A DNA stretch of 58,642 bases from UBA1573 sp016794285. GTDB lineage: Bacteria; Pseudomonadota; Alphaproteobacteria; Micavibrionales; Micavibrionaceae. How positions within the stretch are numbered: the first letter of the stretch is position 1; each line of letters starts with the position of its first letter. Positions 42,072 through 50,928 of this stretch are shown in pieces. The notes under the pieces were generated by a model, which had not been told where the DNA came from, made no database searches, and worked only from the letters and a program-made list of their open reading frames with translations. The stretch is from positions 1 to 58,642 of the forward strand of contig JAEUKO010000002.1 of NCBI GenBank assembly GCA_016794285.1. Direction: 5' to 3'. Position numbers and translations under genes: made by a program.

Positions 42072-43070
42072 ATGAGAAAACAAAGCGGAAATTTTGGAAA
42101 CGGGCAAAGTGGCAAGGGGAATCCCCCGACTTCTCGCGGTGGAGTTCACCGAAAAGGCGAACGGGATGAGTCCCGCCGAGAAGGCGGAGACCGAACCGGT
42201 GCGAAAGGGACTCGTTCAGGAGCTCCTGCCAAACCTTCGCACAAAACGCCTCGTGAAGCCGACCGTCATGGGGCCAAGCCCCAGACACGTCGGGAGGGAA
42301 AACGTCAAGAAGCGGAGCACAGGCACGATTCTCGTCCTCGCATTGGGCTATTCGGCCTTCATGCTGTTGAGGCCGCCTTGCTCAATCCCTTGCGGGAAAT
42401 TCGCGCCGTCTATGTAACCGAAGCTGCCGAAGAGCACGCTTATAAATTTGTCGATGCCGCAAGATCAATCGGGTTAGACCGCCCCGAACCAGTCATTATT
42501 GATGCCGAAGCCTTTGACCGCGCTCTGCCGAAAGCCACAGTCCACCAAGGTATAGGACTGGATTGCTCCCCATTGGAGGACACGTTTCTTCCTGATCTGA
42601 TTCACCAAGCCGAAGCCAGAGGAAAATCGCTTGTTGTCCTGTTGGACCAAGTGACAGACCCCCACAATCTAGGAGCCATTATCCGCTCTGCCTGTGCCTT
42701 TGGGGCGGATGGGGTCATTGTTCAAACGCGCCACGCGCCAGAGATCACTGGAATCGTTGCCAAAACCGCGAGTGGTGCATTGGAACACGTTCCCGTCCTC
42801 TATGAAACCAACCTTGCCCGCGCCATTGATATGCTCAAGGATGCAGGATTTTTTGCCATTGCCCTTGACGAGCGGGGCGAGAAAACACTTGCCGAGGCTC
42901 CAAAATTTCAGAAAACCCTTTTGGTTTTGGGGGCTGAAGGTCCGGGGCTTCGCCCTCTCGTGCGTGAAAAATGCGATGTTTTGTTGCGCCTGCCAACCTC
43001 TGGAAAATTATCAAGCCTCAACGTGTCGAATGCGGCTGCCATAGCTTTGTATGGGGTGAGTGCGGGATAG
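42072..43070 (+). CDS. rlmB: 23S rRNA 2'-O-methyltransferase, SpoU/TrmH (RlmB) family
   Basis: The ATG at 42072 gives 332 residues; the ORF is open from a TTG at 41961, which would overlap tRNA-Tyr promoter space. A very basic, disordered N-terminal tail (to about residue 90) precedes the substrate-binding domain ('GLFGLHAVEAALLNPLREI') and SpoU domain with motifs 1 'DQVTDPHNLGAIIRSA', 2 'LGAEGPGL' and 3 'SSLNVSNAAAIALYG'. RlmB methylates G2251 of 23S rRNA; other SpoU targets are possible. The tail is longer and more Lys/Arg-rich than in E. coli. Confidence 0.92.
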   Translation: MRKQSGNFGNGQSGKGNPPTSRGGVHRKGERDESRREGGDRTGAKGTRSGAPAKPSHKTPREADRHGAKPQTRREGKRQEAEHRHDSRPRIGLFGLHAVEAALLNPLREIRAVYVTEAAEEHAYKFVDAARSIGLDRPEPVIIDAEAFDRALPKATVHQGIGLDCSPLEDTFLPDLIHQAEARGKSLVVLLDQVTDPHNLGAIIRSACAFGADGVIVQTRHAPEITGIVAKTASGALEHVPVLYETNLARAIDMLKDAGFFAIALDERGEKTLAEAPKFQKTLLVLGAEGPGLRPLVREKCDVLLRLPTSGKLSSLNVSNAAAIALYGVSAG

Positions 43071-43155
43071 TTTAACATAGTATTAAATTTTTCTTGATTT
43101 TTGCAAAGAAAACAGATAGAAAATCCTTAATCAATTCTTAAAAGAGGGTGTTTTC

Positions 43156-43869
43156 ATGACAAATTTCAAAGAAGCTTTTTCTGCTGTTGCGTTGGCTACG
43201 ACTGTTGGCTTGACAGGCTGCGCAGGAACTCATTTCACTGCTCCTTTCAGCGATCCGCGGGATTCGACGGTGGTCAATCGTCCGGAAGATCGGGGAGTCA
43301 AAGAATATGGCTCACAAGCTTGTCGGGAAGCAGGCATTGATGTCGTCCCGGGGCATAGTCTTGGGTCATACCGTGGAGGTGGGGCCTATTATTCACGCTA
43401 CTCTGGGTTTTACAATAGAAACCAACAGTTTCGTCAATCTGTCTCGGTGACATCAGGGAGTGGACAGCCTTATACGCTGGTCCCTTCGAGTGAAAGAAGT
43501 CGGCTTTTTGAAATCGCAGGGACAGTCGCTGGGGCTTTGGCAGGGGGGGGTGCAGCTCATGGTCGCCGCTCAACCCAACAGGGCCTTGCTGGAGTTATTG
43601 GAGCGGCTGTTGGAAATGTGGCGGGCCGGATGGCCGATAGTTTCTGGGAAGTAGGTGCCCGTGAGGCCATTGATCGCTGCCGAGGCGATGTCATGGGCGG
43701 AGCCTATGATCGGCCCCAGCATCTAGGGCCAGGTTACCAGCAGCAGGGCTACCAGTATCAGCAGCCGCAGGTCATTCAAGGATATCGGCCTATTGGAGAA
43801 CCCGCCCCGGGGACAGTTCCAGCTGTTGAATGTCCTCAAGGGTTTACTTGTATCCCACAACGTCGCTAA
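43156..43869 (+). CDS. Lipoprotein with glycine-zipper-like segment
   Basis: This 237-residue protein has a lipobox LTGC (Cys22) after a short N-terminus. A Gly/Tyr-rich region (70-90) follows, then 'EIAGTVAGALAGGGAAHG' and 'GLAGVIGAAVGNVAGRMAD', Gly/Ala zippers like those in OmpA-associated or Pcp/SlyB lipoproteins. Gln/Tyr repeats lie at 190-207 and the end is 'CPQGFTCIPQ'. An outer-membrane location is inferred. Its function is unknown. It starts after AAAGAGGGTG. Confidence 0.75.
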   Translation: MTNFKEAFSAVALATTVGLTGCAGTHFTAPFSDPRDSTVVNRPEDRGVKEYGSQACREAGIDVVPGHSLGSYRGGGAYYSRYSGFYNRNQQFRQSVSVTSGSGQPYTLVPSSERSRLFEIAGTVAGALAGGGAAHGRRSTQQGLAGVIGAAVGNVAGRMADSFWEVGAREAIDRCRGDVMGGAYDRPQHLGPGYQQQGYQYQQPQVIQGYRPIGEPAPGTVPAVECPQGFTCIPQRR

Positions 43870-43935
43870 GAGACTTCCAAAAATTTTTGGCCAGCATCCG
43901 GACTTTCACAAGTTCGGGTGCTTGTTTTTTGTCCT

Positions 43936-44169
43936 CTAACTTGGCGCGGGGGCCGAAGGTTCTGTGGATGAAGGATCGACAGGTGATGAAGGGGCCGTCA
44001 GCTTTGCAGCATCCTCAAAAATAAGATCAAGACTGAGAGGACAAGACGCAGCCGCGCACAAGAGAGCCAAGCCTCTTTTATCAGGAACAAGACTGGGCTC
44101 AAGCGTCAGAACACCGCTTGGCTGCGAAACACCCTCGCCTGTATAGGTGTAGAAGACCACGCGGCTCAT
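43936..44169 (-). CDS. Small protein, unknown (pair member 2)
   Basis: This 77-residue protein starts with an ATG that overlaps the stop of the gene before it by four bases (44166-44169). It begins 'SRVVFYTYTGEGVSQPSGVLTLEPSLVPDKRG', with two cysteines and a Pro/Ser/Ala-rich tail. No signal peptide or transmembrane helix. No known family. The overlap argues for coding with its partner. Confidence 0.5.
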   Translation of the reverse strand: MSRVVFYTYTGEGVSQPSGVLTLEPSLVPDKRGLALLCAAASCPLSLDLIFEDAAKLTAPSSPVDPSSTEPSAPAPS

Positions 44170-44453
44170 ACCAGTTCTCCTTCTTCTGCGCTGCAGACCT
44201 GAAACAACATCCGCGATTTTGTGTGATCGCCAAATAACAGAAGATCGGACTCTCCCCCTAGCTTTTTAACCAAGTTGATAACCTTCATTTCTGCCACGTC
44301 CATATCCTCGTTTGGATCCAAAACGTAGTAGTCTCCAACCGGCGAAAGGGTGCCGTCTTCCATTTTTTCAAGAATCAAAAACGATCTCTCCAGCCCGGGA
44401 CTCGCCCTATGGGTAAAAGTTCTTTTGTTTTCAGTTAATTGCTCGGCACCCAT
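44166..44453 (-). CDS. Small protein, unknown (pair member 1)
   Basis: From ATG 44453 this is a 95-residue protein; the longer reading begins with a TTG at 44495. It is cytoplasmic and mixed alpha/beta: 'RSFLILEKMEDGTLSPVGDYYVLD', 'MDVAEMKVINLVKKLGGESDLLLFGDHTKSRMLFQVCS' (in parts). GGGTG precedes the ATG. Divergent from ahcY (112 bases between starts). Function unknown. Confidence 0.55.
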   Translation of the reverse strand: MGAEQLTENKRTFTHRASPGLERSFLILEKMEDGTLSPVGDYYVLDPNEDMDVAEMKVINLVKKLGGESDLLLFGDHTKSRMLFQVCSAEEGELV

Positions 44454-44565
44454 GTTTGAATCACCCTTTGCGCTTTGTCTTGCTTTTGTCGTCAATCTGT
44501 TCCTAAATGTAACAGCATATATTTAACGTTCTATGAAAAAAGAACCTGTTTTTAGGAGAAAGACG

Positions 44566-45882
44566 ATGACCTCTGCCGCTGCGGCCAAGACTGTTTCACA
44601 CGATTATAAAGTCAAAGATATTTCCTTGGCTGAATGGGGGCGCAAAGAAATCAAGATTGCCGAAACGGAAATGCCTGGCTTAATGGCGTTGCGGCAGGAA
44701 TATGGGGCCTCTCAACCTTTGAAAGGGGCGCGGATTGTTGGCTGTTTGCACATGACAATCCAAACGGCGGTTTTGATTGAAACGCTGATGGCTCTCGGGG
44801 CAGAAATTCGCTGGTCTTCTTGCAATATTTTCTCAACTCAAGATCAGGCAGCGGCGGCGATTGCGGCGGCAGGCATTCCTGTTTTTGCGTGGAAAGGGGA
44901 AACCGAAGAAGAATATGATTGGTGTATTCACCAGACAATCAAAGGCCCGAATGGTTGGGTTCCCAATATGATTCTTGATGATGGGGGAGATTTAACTCGG
45001 GTTATTCATGAAGACTATCCAGAGTTACTGAACGGGATCAAAGGAATTTCCGAAGAAACCACAACGGGCGTTCATCGGCTTTATGAAATGGCAAAGGCCG
45101 GAAAGCTCAAAGTTCCAGCGATCAACGTCAATGACAGCGTAACCAAATCGAAATTTGACAACAAATATGGCTGCCGTGAAAGTTTGGTTGATGGGGTTCG
45201 CCGCGCCACCGATGTTATGATTGCAGGTAAAATTGCGGTTGTTTGCGGCTATGGTGACGTTGGTAAGGGGTCTGCAGAATCTTTGCGGTCGCAAGGGGCG
45301 CGGGTTATCGTGACTGAAATTGATCCAATTTGCGCTTTGCAAGCCGTGATGGAAGGCTACGATGTCCAGACCTTGGATGATGTTGTGGAGCGGGCAGATC
45401 TTTTTGTAACAGCCACGGGGAACGTTGATATCATCACCCAAGATCATATGCGCCGGATGAAAGATCGGGCGATTGTTTGCAATATCGGACACTTTGATAA
45501 TGAAATTCAGGTGGGGGCTCTAAGGAACTACAAATGGCACAATGTGAAGCCTCAAGTTGATGAAATAGAATTTCCGGACGGGAAGCGGATTATTTTGTTG
45601 GCCGAAGGTCGCTTGGTCAATCTTGGCTGTGCAACGGGTCACCCAAGCTTTGTTATGAGTGCGTCCTTTACCAACCAAACCTTGGCCCAAATCGAGCTTT
45701 GGCATAACCACAGCAAATACGAAAACAAGGTGTATGTTTTGCCGCGCCACTTGGATGAGAAAGTTGCGATGCTCCATCTCGAAAAACTTGGGGTTGGCCT
45801 CACCAAATTGACCAAGGTCCAAGCTGACTATATCGGCGTGGGACAGGATGGTCCTTTCAAATCCGATCAGTATCGGTACTAG
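44566..45882 (+). CDS. ahcY: S-adenosylhomocysteine hydrolase
   Basis: The ATG at 44566 follows TTAGGAG; an in-frame ATG at 44533 lacks an RBS. The 438-residue protein has 'HMTIQTAVLIETLMALGAEIRWSSCNIFSTQD' (in parts), the NAD-binding 'GYGDVGKGSAESLRSQGA', and the C-terminal 'KSDQYRY' that reaches the neighbouring subunit. It hydrolyses SAH to adenosine and homocysteine. A strong terminator separates it from divL. No SAH riboswitch fold is evident in the short leader. Confidence 0.98.
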   Translation: MTSAAAAKTVSHDYKVKDISLAEWGRKEIKIAETEMPGLMALRQEYGASQPLKGARIVGCLHMTIQTAVLIETLMALGAEIRWSSCNIFSTQDQAAAAIAAAGIPVFAWKGETEEEYDWCIHQTIKGPNGWVPNMILDDGGDLTRVIHEDYPELLNGIKGISEETTTGVHRLYEMAKAGKLKVPAINVNDSVTKSKFDNKYGCRESLVDGVRRATDVMIAGKIAVVCGYGDVGKGSAESLRSQGARVIVTEIDPICALQAVMEGYDVQTLDDVVERADLFVTATGNVDIITQDHMRRMKDRAIVCNIGHFDNEIQVGALRNYKWHNVKPQVDEIEFPDGKRIILLAEGRLVNLGCATGHPSFVMSASFTNQTLAQIELWHNHSKYENKVYVLPRHLDEKVAMLHLEKLGVGLTKLTKVQADYIGVGQDGPFKSDQYRY

Positions 45883-45896
45883 TTCGGGGAGACTGC

Positions 45897-45926
45897 AAAA
45901 CACGGGGTTTCTGCCCCGTGTTTTTT
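45897..45926 (+). terminator. Rho-independent terminator of ahcY
   Basis: AAAACACGGGG-TTTCTG-CCCCGTGTTTT with a following T run, 15 bases after the ahcY stop. Confidence 0.95.
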
Positions 45927-45960
45927 ATCCGTCTTGAAGAGAAAGGCCGAGGTCGTTAAA

Positions 45961-48273
45961 GTGCTTGCCATGACATCTGCTGCCCCATCAAACTTGAGAG
46001 ATCGTTTGTTTGGCCCTTCGGTTGCGGCCCGAGAGAAGGCGCGACTTGAGGCTTTTCTTTCTGCCTTTCCCGGGGAGTATTGCGGATTTAATCCGGATGG
46101 TTCTTTGGCCTATTCTTCGGGATTTTTGTCTTTGCTCAAACTATCGCGGCTTGAAGGACTGACAGACATTCAGCACGCATTGCGGCCCGGGGATTCCGCA
46201 GCTCTTGAGGCGTGTTTTTCCCGCCTCAAAGAAACGGGTCAGAAATTTGCTCTCAAAGTCTATACGGCGGACGAATCTCTTATTCTAAGAATTTCGGGGT
46301 CGTCAGGAATGGCGCCGCATGACGCCGATCGCTACGATATTCTCTGGATCGAAGATATTACAGCTCAGGAACGCGACTACGAGCAAACCAGAGATGTTTT
46401 AGTCAAACACGAGGAGAAAAATCGCCGACTCAAATCCATTCTGGATGCGGTCGATCATCCGGTTTGGCTTCACGATGGACGAGGGACGCTGGTCTGGTGC
46501 AATCAACGGTATGCCGAGTTGTTACAATCCACACAGGATAAAATTGTAACGGAAGGGAAGGAACTTTCCTTCACGCCTTCTAAAAAGAAAAATGCGCCCA
46601 ACCGGACATTAAAAGAAATGGTTGAGCTAGCCCTGCACGCTGGGAACAAGCAGACTGATTATAAATACCTGATTATCAAGGGGAACCGCCACTTGATGCA
46701 GGTGGATGAAATTCCGGTTTCTCATCTTGATCTGGTGATTGGGCAGGCTCTGGACGTTAGCAAAGAAGAGGATCTCGAAAGAGAGTCTCAGCGTAATCTA
46801 GCCGCCAACCGCGAATTGATGGAACAACTACGGGCAGCTATAGCTATTTTTGGTCCCGATCACAAAATTGAATTTTATAACTCTGCCTATGCGCAGCTCT
46901 GGCGTCTTGAAGAAAACTGGCTCAATACAAAACCCAAGCTTGGAGATATTCTCGAACAATTGCGGGAAACCAGACGGCTTCCTGAACAAGCGGATTTTCG
47001 GCGGTACAAGCAAGGATGGTTTGACTTTTTTACCAGCTTGTCTCCGCATGAAGATATGTTGTATTTACCGGATGGGTCCGCTTTGCGGATGCTGGTTGTC
47101 CCTCACCCGATGGGGGGACTGATGATGACTTTCGAAGATGTTTCCAGTCGGTTGGAACTTGAATCTTCGTATAATACCTTGATTGCGGTTCAGAAAGAAA
47201 CACTGGACAACCTAGCAGAAGGGATTGCTGTGTTTGGCAGCAATGGGAGGTTGCAGTTCTGGAACCCCGCTTTTGCACGAATGTGGGAATTGCATCCTGA
47301 AGATCTGGAAGGACAACTTCATGTGACCCAGATTCTCGATCGCGCCCGCCGCTTTTTTCCTGCCGAAAACTGGGAGGAAATAAGAGAGAAGATCGTTTCT
47401 GAGCTGCTGCGCCGTGAGGACCGGACAGGAGACATCACGCGAACAGATGGAAAAATCCTCCACTACACCTCTGTTGCTCTTCCTGATGGGGGGAGTATGG
47501 TCACCTACCAAGATGTAACCGATACGGTGCGGGTGGAAAACGCTTTGCGGGAAAAAACCGTTGCCCTTGAAACGGCAGAGCGTTTGAAACTCGATTTTCT
47601 GGCCAACGTTTCCTACCAGCTGCGAACACCCCTGAATGCAATTATTGGCTTCACCGAACTTTTGGATAAGGAATATTTTGGTCCACTAAATCTCCGTCAA
47701 AAAGAATATACCAAAGGGCTGGGCGAAGCCGGAGAACGGCTGAAAAACCTGATTGATGATATTCTGGATCTCTCAACGATTGAGGCCGGATATATGACCC
47801 TTAACAAAGACCACGTCAATATTCACAGCGTATTAGCAGGCTTGTTCGGCCTTACGCAAGAATGGGCACGCAGCCAGCATGTTGAGGTTTCTCTTTCATG
47901 CGCGGATGACATTGGAACCATTGAAACAGATGAGCTCCGTTTGAAACAAGTTCTGCTCAACCTGATTCGCAATGCTATTGATTTTACTCCGGCGGGGGGG
48001 CGCATTACGCTCTCAGCGGTCAGGATAGGTCAGGAAGTAGCTTTATCGGTTATTGATAGCGGCCCGGGAATTGCAGAGCCTGACCAAGACCGGATTTTCA
48101 AACCTTTTGAAAGAACCGATGAAGCAAGGGAAGGAAATTCTCGTGGGGGCGCAGGTCTTGGCCTGACCCTTGTTAAGAGCATTGTTGAACTTCAAGGGGG
48201 AAGAGTTCAATTGAGCAGCCTCCCGGGTCAGGGAACAGCGGTTACCGTGGTACTACCTGAAACTTCTCACTAA
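45961..48273 (+). CDS. divL: DivL-type PAS-domain pseudo-histidine kinase
   Basis: A GTG at 45961 with GAGG eight bases upstream is preferred; ATG 45970 and TTG 45934 are alternatives. The roughly 770-residue protein has several PAS-like segments (for example 'SILDAVDHPVWLHDGRGTLV' and 'NLAEGIAVFGSNGRLQFWN'), a DHp region and a HATPase. The H-box reads 'FLANVSYQLRTPLNAIIGF': the phospho-accepting His is Tyr (codon 47614-47616, residue about 552), as in Caulobacter DivL (Tyr550). The ATPase boxes (NLIRNAIDFTP, DSGPGIAEPDQDRIF, GGAGLGLTL) are intact. DivL promotes CckA-CtrA signalling in the cell cycle. Location after ahcY and before tsaE matches divL in relatives. Confidence 0.88.
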   Translation: MLAMTSAAPSNLRDRLFGPSVAAREKARLEAFLSAFPGEYCGFNPDGSLAYSSGFLSLLKLSRLEGLTDIQHALRPGDSAALEACFSRLKETGQKFALKVYTADESLILRISGSSGMAPHDADRYDILWIEDITAQERDYEQTRDVLVKHEEKNRRLKSILDAVDHPVWLHDGRGTLVWCNQRYAELLQSTQDKIVTEGKELSFTPSKKKNAPNRTLKEMVELALHAGNKQTDYKYLIIKGNRHLMQVDEIPVSHLDLVIGQALDVSKEEDLERESQRNLAANRELMEQLRAAIAIFGPDHKIEFYNSAYAQLWRLEENWLNTKPKLGDILEQLRETRRLPEQADFRRYKQGWFDFFTSLSPHEDMLYLPDGSALRMLVVPHPMGGLMMTFEDVSSRLELESSYNTLIAVQKETLDNLAEGIAVFGSNGRLQFWNPAFARMWELHPEDLEGQLHVTQILDRARRFFPAENWEEIREKIVSELLRREDRTGDITRTDGKILHYTSVALPDGGSMVTYQDVTDTVRVENALREKTVALETAERLKLDFLANVSYQLRTPLNAIIGFTELLDKEYFGPLNLRQKEYTKGLGEAGERLKNLIDDILDLSTIEAGYMTLNKDHVNIHSVLAGLFGLTQEWARSQHVEVSLSCADDIGTIETDELRLKQVLLNLIRNAIDFTPAGGRITLSAVRIGQEVALSVIDSGPGIAEPDQDRIFKPFERTDEAREGNSRGGAGLGLTLVKSIVELQGGRVQLSSLPGQGTAVTVVLPETSH

Positions 48274-48667
48274 CAAAATCGCTTGGCCCAACACAATCGG
48301 CATAAAGTTTGGTACTTTCGTCTGGCTGTTTGTCGGCGTGGAGGTATATTTTTCCAGCCAATCTGGTTTTACACTGAAAAACAGGCATCAGGGTTCGCAA
48401 AGAAAGCGCAACAGTATAGCCAGTGTAAAAAGGACCGGTTGAGCAAATTTGTTGATCGCCTTTTGGCTCCAGTCGGAACTGAACCTCGTGTCGCCGTTTA
48501 ACTCCAGCTTCGTCCGTATAATAATCGGAACGGACTGTGCCATAAATACGAACATCTGCGGTATTCACGAGAGTTGCGCATTGAGGGTCTTTGCTCACCA
48601 AAGGGTCGGCCAAAACCGGACCAGAGAGCAAAACAAGGCAAAAGATGAATAAAAGACGTGTAACCAT
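48242..48667 (-). CDS. Exported protein, unknown
   Basis: This 141-residue protein has a signal peptide (cleavage near VLADP) and five cysteines in the mature part ('PQCATLVNTADVRIYGTVRSDYY', 'QICSTGPFYTGYTVALSLR', 'FQCKTRL', 'LYADCVG'). Disulfides are likely. It is not similar to a family I recognise. Its last 32 bases overlap the end of divL on the other strand, so the two transcripts collide. It lies 18 bases after the ferredoxin-NADP reductase gene and may share its mRNA. Confidence 0.7.
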   Translation of the reverse strand: MVTRLLFIFCLVLLSGPVLADPLVSKDPQCATLVNTADVRIYGTVRSDYYTDEAGVKRRHEVQFRLEPKGDQQICSTGPFYTGYTVALSLRTLMPVFQCKTRLAGKIYLHADKQPDESTKLYADCVGPSDFVSEKFQVVPR

Positions 48668-48685
48668 GCTTTCAACTATACCATA

Positions 48686-49702
48686 TCAAGAGCCGTGTGG
48701 CACGCCCCGTGTGGTCGAATATTCCATGTGGAGAGCAGTTGTCGGGTGAATTTGTCGGTAAATGGCATGAGCCACTTGGGCGGCTTCGGCAAAGCCGGTC
48801 AGAATAAGTTTAAGTTTATGGGGGTAACTGGCAATATCGCCACACGCATAAATGCCGGACAGGTTTGTGGCTCCTGTTCCCTGCTCTATGGTGATCTGGT
48901 GGTGGTCAAGGGCTAACCCCCATTCGAGAATAGGTCCCAAATTCGAAGAAAGCCCAAAAAAGGCTAGCAGGCAATCTGCGCTAAGGGTTTGTGTTTGCCC
49001 ATCTAGATTGGTTACTTGCACCGCGGTTAACTGGCCGTTTTGTCCTTCGATGCTGTGAAGTTGGTAGGGAACGACCAACTGAATCTTTTTGTGCGTGGCC
49101 AGTTGTTCAAGGTGGTGAATACTGGCCGGTGCGGCGCGGAATTTATCGCGCCGATGGACAAGGTAAATTGTTTCGGCGATATCGGATAGGGAAATTGCCC
49201 AATCAACGGCACTATCGCCACCGCCAGCAATAACGACTCGTTTTCCCGCAAAATCACTTTTGCGGCGAACGGAATAAAAAACCGACTGGCCTTCATAAGC
49301 TGCCAATCCATCCAAAGGAGGGCGTTGCGGTCCAAAAGACCCGCTTCCTCCGGCAATCACGACGGCTTTGGCAGTTAGCGTTAGACCGATTGAACTGGTG
49401 AGTTTCCAATTTCCAGAAACAAATTCCAGACCAGTAATCTGTTGCCCAAGATGGTAAGTTGGTGCAAAGGGGGCGGCTTGGGCTTCAAGCTCGGCAATCA
49501 ACTGGTGAGCTTCAATTTTGGGGTAGGCCGGAATGTCGTAAATGGGCTTTTCTGGATAGAGGGCTGTACATTGTCCGCCAATCTGGTCTAGTGAGTCGAA
49601 GACGTGACAAGACAGGCCAAGCATTCCGCATTCAAACACGGTAAAAAGGCCCACAGGTCCGGCTCCGATAATCGCAACATCTGTTTGAAGCATCTGCGTC
49701 AT
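48686..49702 (-). CDS. Thioredoxin-reductase-like ferredoxin-NADP+ reductase
   Basis: This 338-residue flavoprotein has FAD motif 'AIIGAGPVGLFTVFECG', 'DQIGGQCTALYPEKPIYDIPAYP' (in parts) and NADP motif 'VVIAGGGDSAVDWA' followed by 'VHRRDKFRA'. It lacks the CxxC redox pair of thioredoxin reductases, as YumC-type FNRs do. The C-terminal 'GIYACGDIASYPHKLKLILTGFAEAAQVAHA' ties the FAD. It moves electrons between NADPH and ferredoxin or flavodoxin. This gene interrupts the usual divL-tsaE order on the opposite strand. Confidence 0.92.
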   Translation of the reverse strand: MTQMLQTDVAIIGAGPVGLFTVFECGMLGLSCHVFDSLDQIGGQCTALYPEKPIYDIPAYPKIEAHQLIAELEAQAAPFAPTYHLGQQITGLEFVSGNWKLTSSIGLTLTAKAVVIAGGSGSFGPQRPPLDGLAAYEGQSVFYSVRRKSDFAGKRVVIAGGGDSAVDWAISLSDIAETIYLVHRRDKFRAAPASIHHLEQLATHKKIQLVVPYQLHSIEGQNGQLTAVQVTNLDGQTQTLSADCLLAFFGLSSNLGPILEWGLALDHHQITIEQGTGATNLSGIYACGDIASYPHKLKLILTGFAEAAQVAHAIYRQIHPTTALHMEYSTTRGVPHGS

Positions 49703-49762
49703 AGCTTTATAGATAAGGGAGAAGTTGTTTGAGGGAAAGACAGAAAATATGGAATTGACACA

Positions 49763-50215
49763 ATGATCCCGTTTGACGTTTTCGAGAGCTTATCAGAGGC
49801 AGATACAATTAAGCTGGCGGAAATCTGCGCAGGAGACATTCAGTCTCACGATATTCTCCTGCTTGAAGGAGATTTGGGAAGTGGAAAATCTTTTTTTACA
49901 CGGGCTTTGATTCGCAGTGTTCTGGAAGACCCGTCCTTGATGGTTCCAAGTCCGACGTTTACGTTGCTTCAAACCTACGAAGGACCGAAGGGCTCTGTCT
50001 TTCACTACGATCTTTATCGCTTGAAAGACCCGGAAGAAATATTCAATCTTGGTTGGGAAGAATCCTTAGCCGAAGGGGTGGTAATTGTTGAATGGCCAGA
50101 TCGTTTGGGTCCTTATCGCCCTCATAAATCTCTCGCTCTGAAATTTGAAAATCAAGCAGGGACAGAAGATGCCCGAAAAATTACGCTCACAGATACAAGG
50201 TCAAGAAAATCATGA
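49763..50215 (+). CDS. tsaE: tRNA threonylcarbamoyladenosine biosynthesis ATPase TsaE
   Basis: The 150-residue protein has the P-loop 'LEGDLGSGKSFFTRALI', then 'VPSPTFTLLQTY', 'FHYDLYRLKDPEE' and 'VVIVEWPDRLG', all TsaE hallmarks. It drives t6A37 formation on tRNA with TsaB/C/D. It overlaps murU by four bases (ATGA) and begins the tsaE-murU-addB-addA block. Confidence 0.96.
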   Translation: MIPFDVFESLSEADTIKLAEICAGDIQSHDILLLEGDLGSGKSFFTRALIRSVLEDPSLMVPSPTFTLLQTYEGPKGSVFHYDLYRLKDPEEIFNLGWEESLAEGVVIVEWPDRLGPYRPHKSLALKFENQAGTEDARKITLTDTRSRKS

Positions 50216-50928
50216 ATCCGCTCCCTACACAGGCTTTTGTTCTTGCGGCTGGATATGGAACGCGGATGAGGCCACTTACGGACACGCTTCCCAAACCTTT
50301 GGTAAAGTTGCAAGGACGGCCCTTGCTTGGTTACGTTTTAGACCATCTTAAAACCGTTGGCCTCTCACGTGTTGTCGTGAACTCACACCATCATGCCGAT
50401 GTGTTACACAAGTTTCTTTCGTCTCGCTCTGATCTGGTTTTGGTTCCTTCTTATGAAGAAATTTTGCTGGAAACGGGCGGGGGAGTTAAGAAAGCTCTTT
50501 CCCTTCTTGGGGAAAACCCGTTCTATATGATTAACGGGGATGCATTCTGGACTGATGGTCCATCTGGCAATGTGCTTCTATCTTTGGCCAAAGTTTTTGA
50601 TCCAAAAAAGATGGATGTTCTTCTGCTCCTCATTCCGCTGGAGCGGATGGTTTTGACGGAAGGTATCGGCGATTACGATTTATTGCCCGATGGGCGGTTG
50701 CGCCGTAGTCTCAACAAGAGCGGAAAATTTATGTTTACGGGGATTCGGATTTGTCACCCGCGTGCGCTGCGTGATACTCCCGAAGGCCCTTTTTCTTTCT
50801 TACAGGTGATGGATCGCGCCGAGCAGGAAGGAAGGCTGTTTGGTCTGGTCCACGATGGAGCTTGGCATCATATCAGTACACCACAAGACTTACAGAGAGT
50901 TGAAGAGGACGGAAACAAAACCTTATGA
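50212..50928 (+). CDS. murU: Nucleotidyltransferase, MurNAc-1-P uridylyltransferase type (MurU)
   Basis: The 238-residue protein has the sugar-nucleotide signature 'LAAGYGTRMRPLTDTLPKPL', then 'NSHHHADVL' and 'MINGDAFWTDG' (catalytic metal Asp). Its position between tsaE and addB fits murU of the MurNAc recycling pathway that bypasses de novo UDP-MurNAc synthesis. The kinase amgK, which normally sits just before murU in this neighbourhood, is absent from the window. The substrate assignment rests on context; a hexose-1-P substrate is possible. Confidence 0.85.
   Translation: MNPLPTQAFVLAAGYGTRMRPLTDTLPKPLVKLQGRPLLGYVLDHLKTVGLSRVVVNSHHHADVLHKFLSSRSDLVLVPSYEEILLETGGGVKKALSLLGENPFYMINGDAFWTDGPSGNVLLSLAKVFDPKKMDVLLLLIPLERMVLTEGIGDYDLLPDGRLRRSLNKSGKFMFTGIRICHPRALRDTPEGPFSFLQVMDRAEQEGRLFGLVHDGAWHHISTPQDLQRVEEDGNKTL

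Noticed and set aside
44496..44565. Possible SAH riboswitch before ahcY
   Set aside because: The 70-base leader is too short and shows no conserved pseudoknot-like core.
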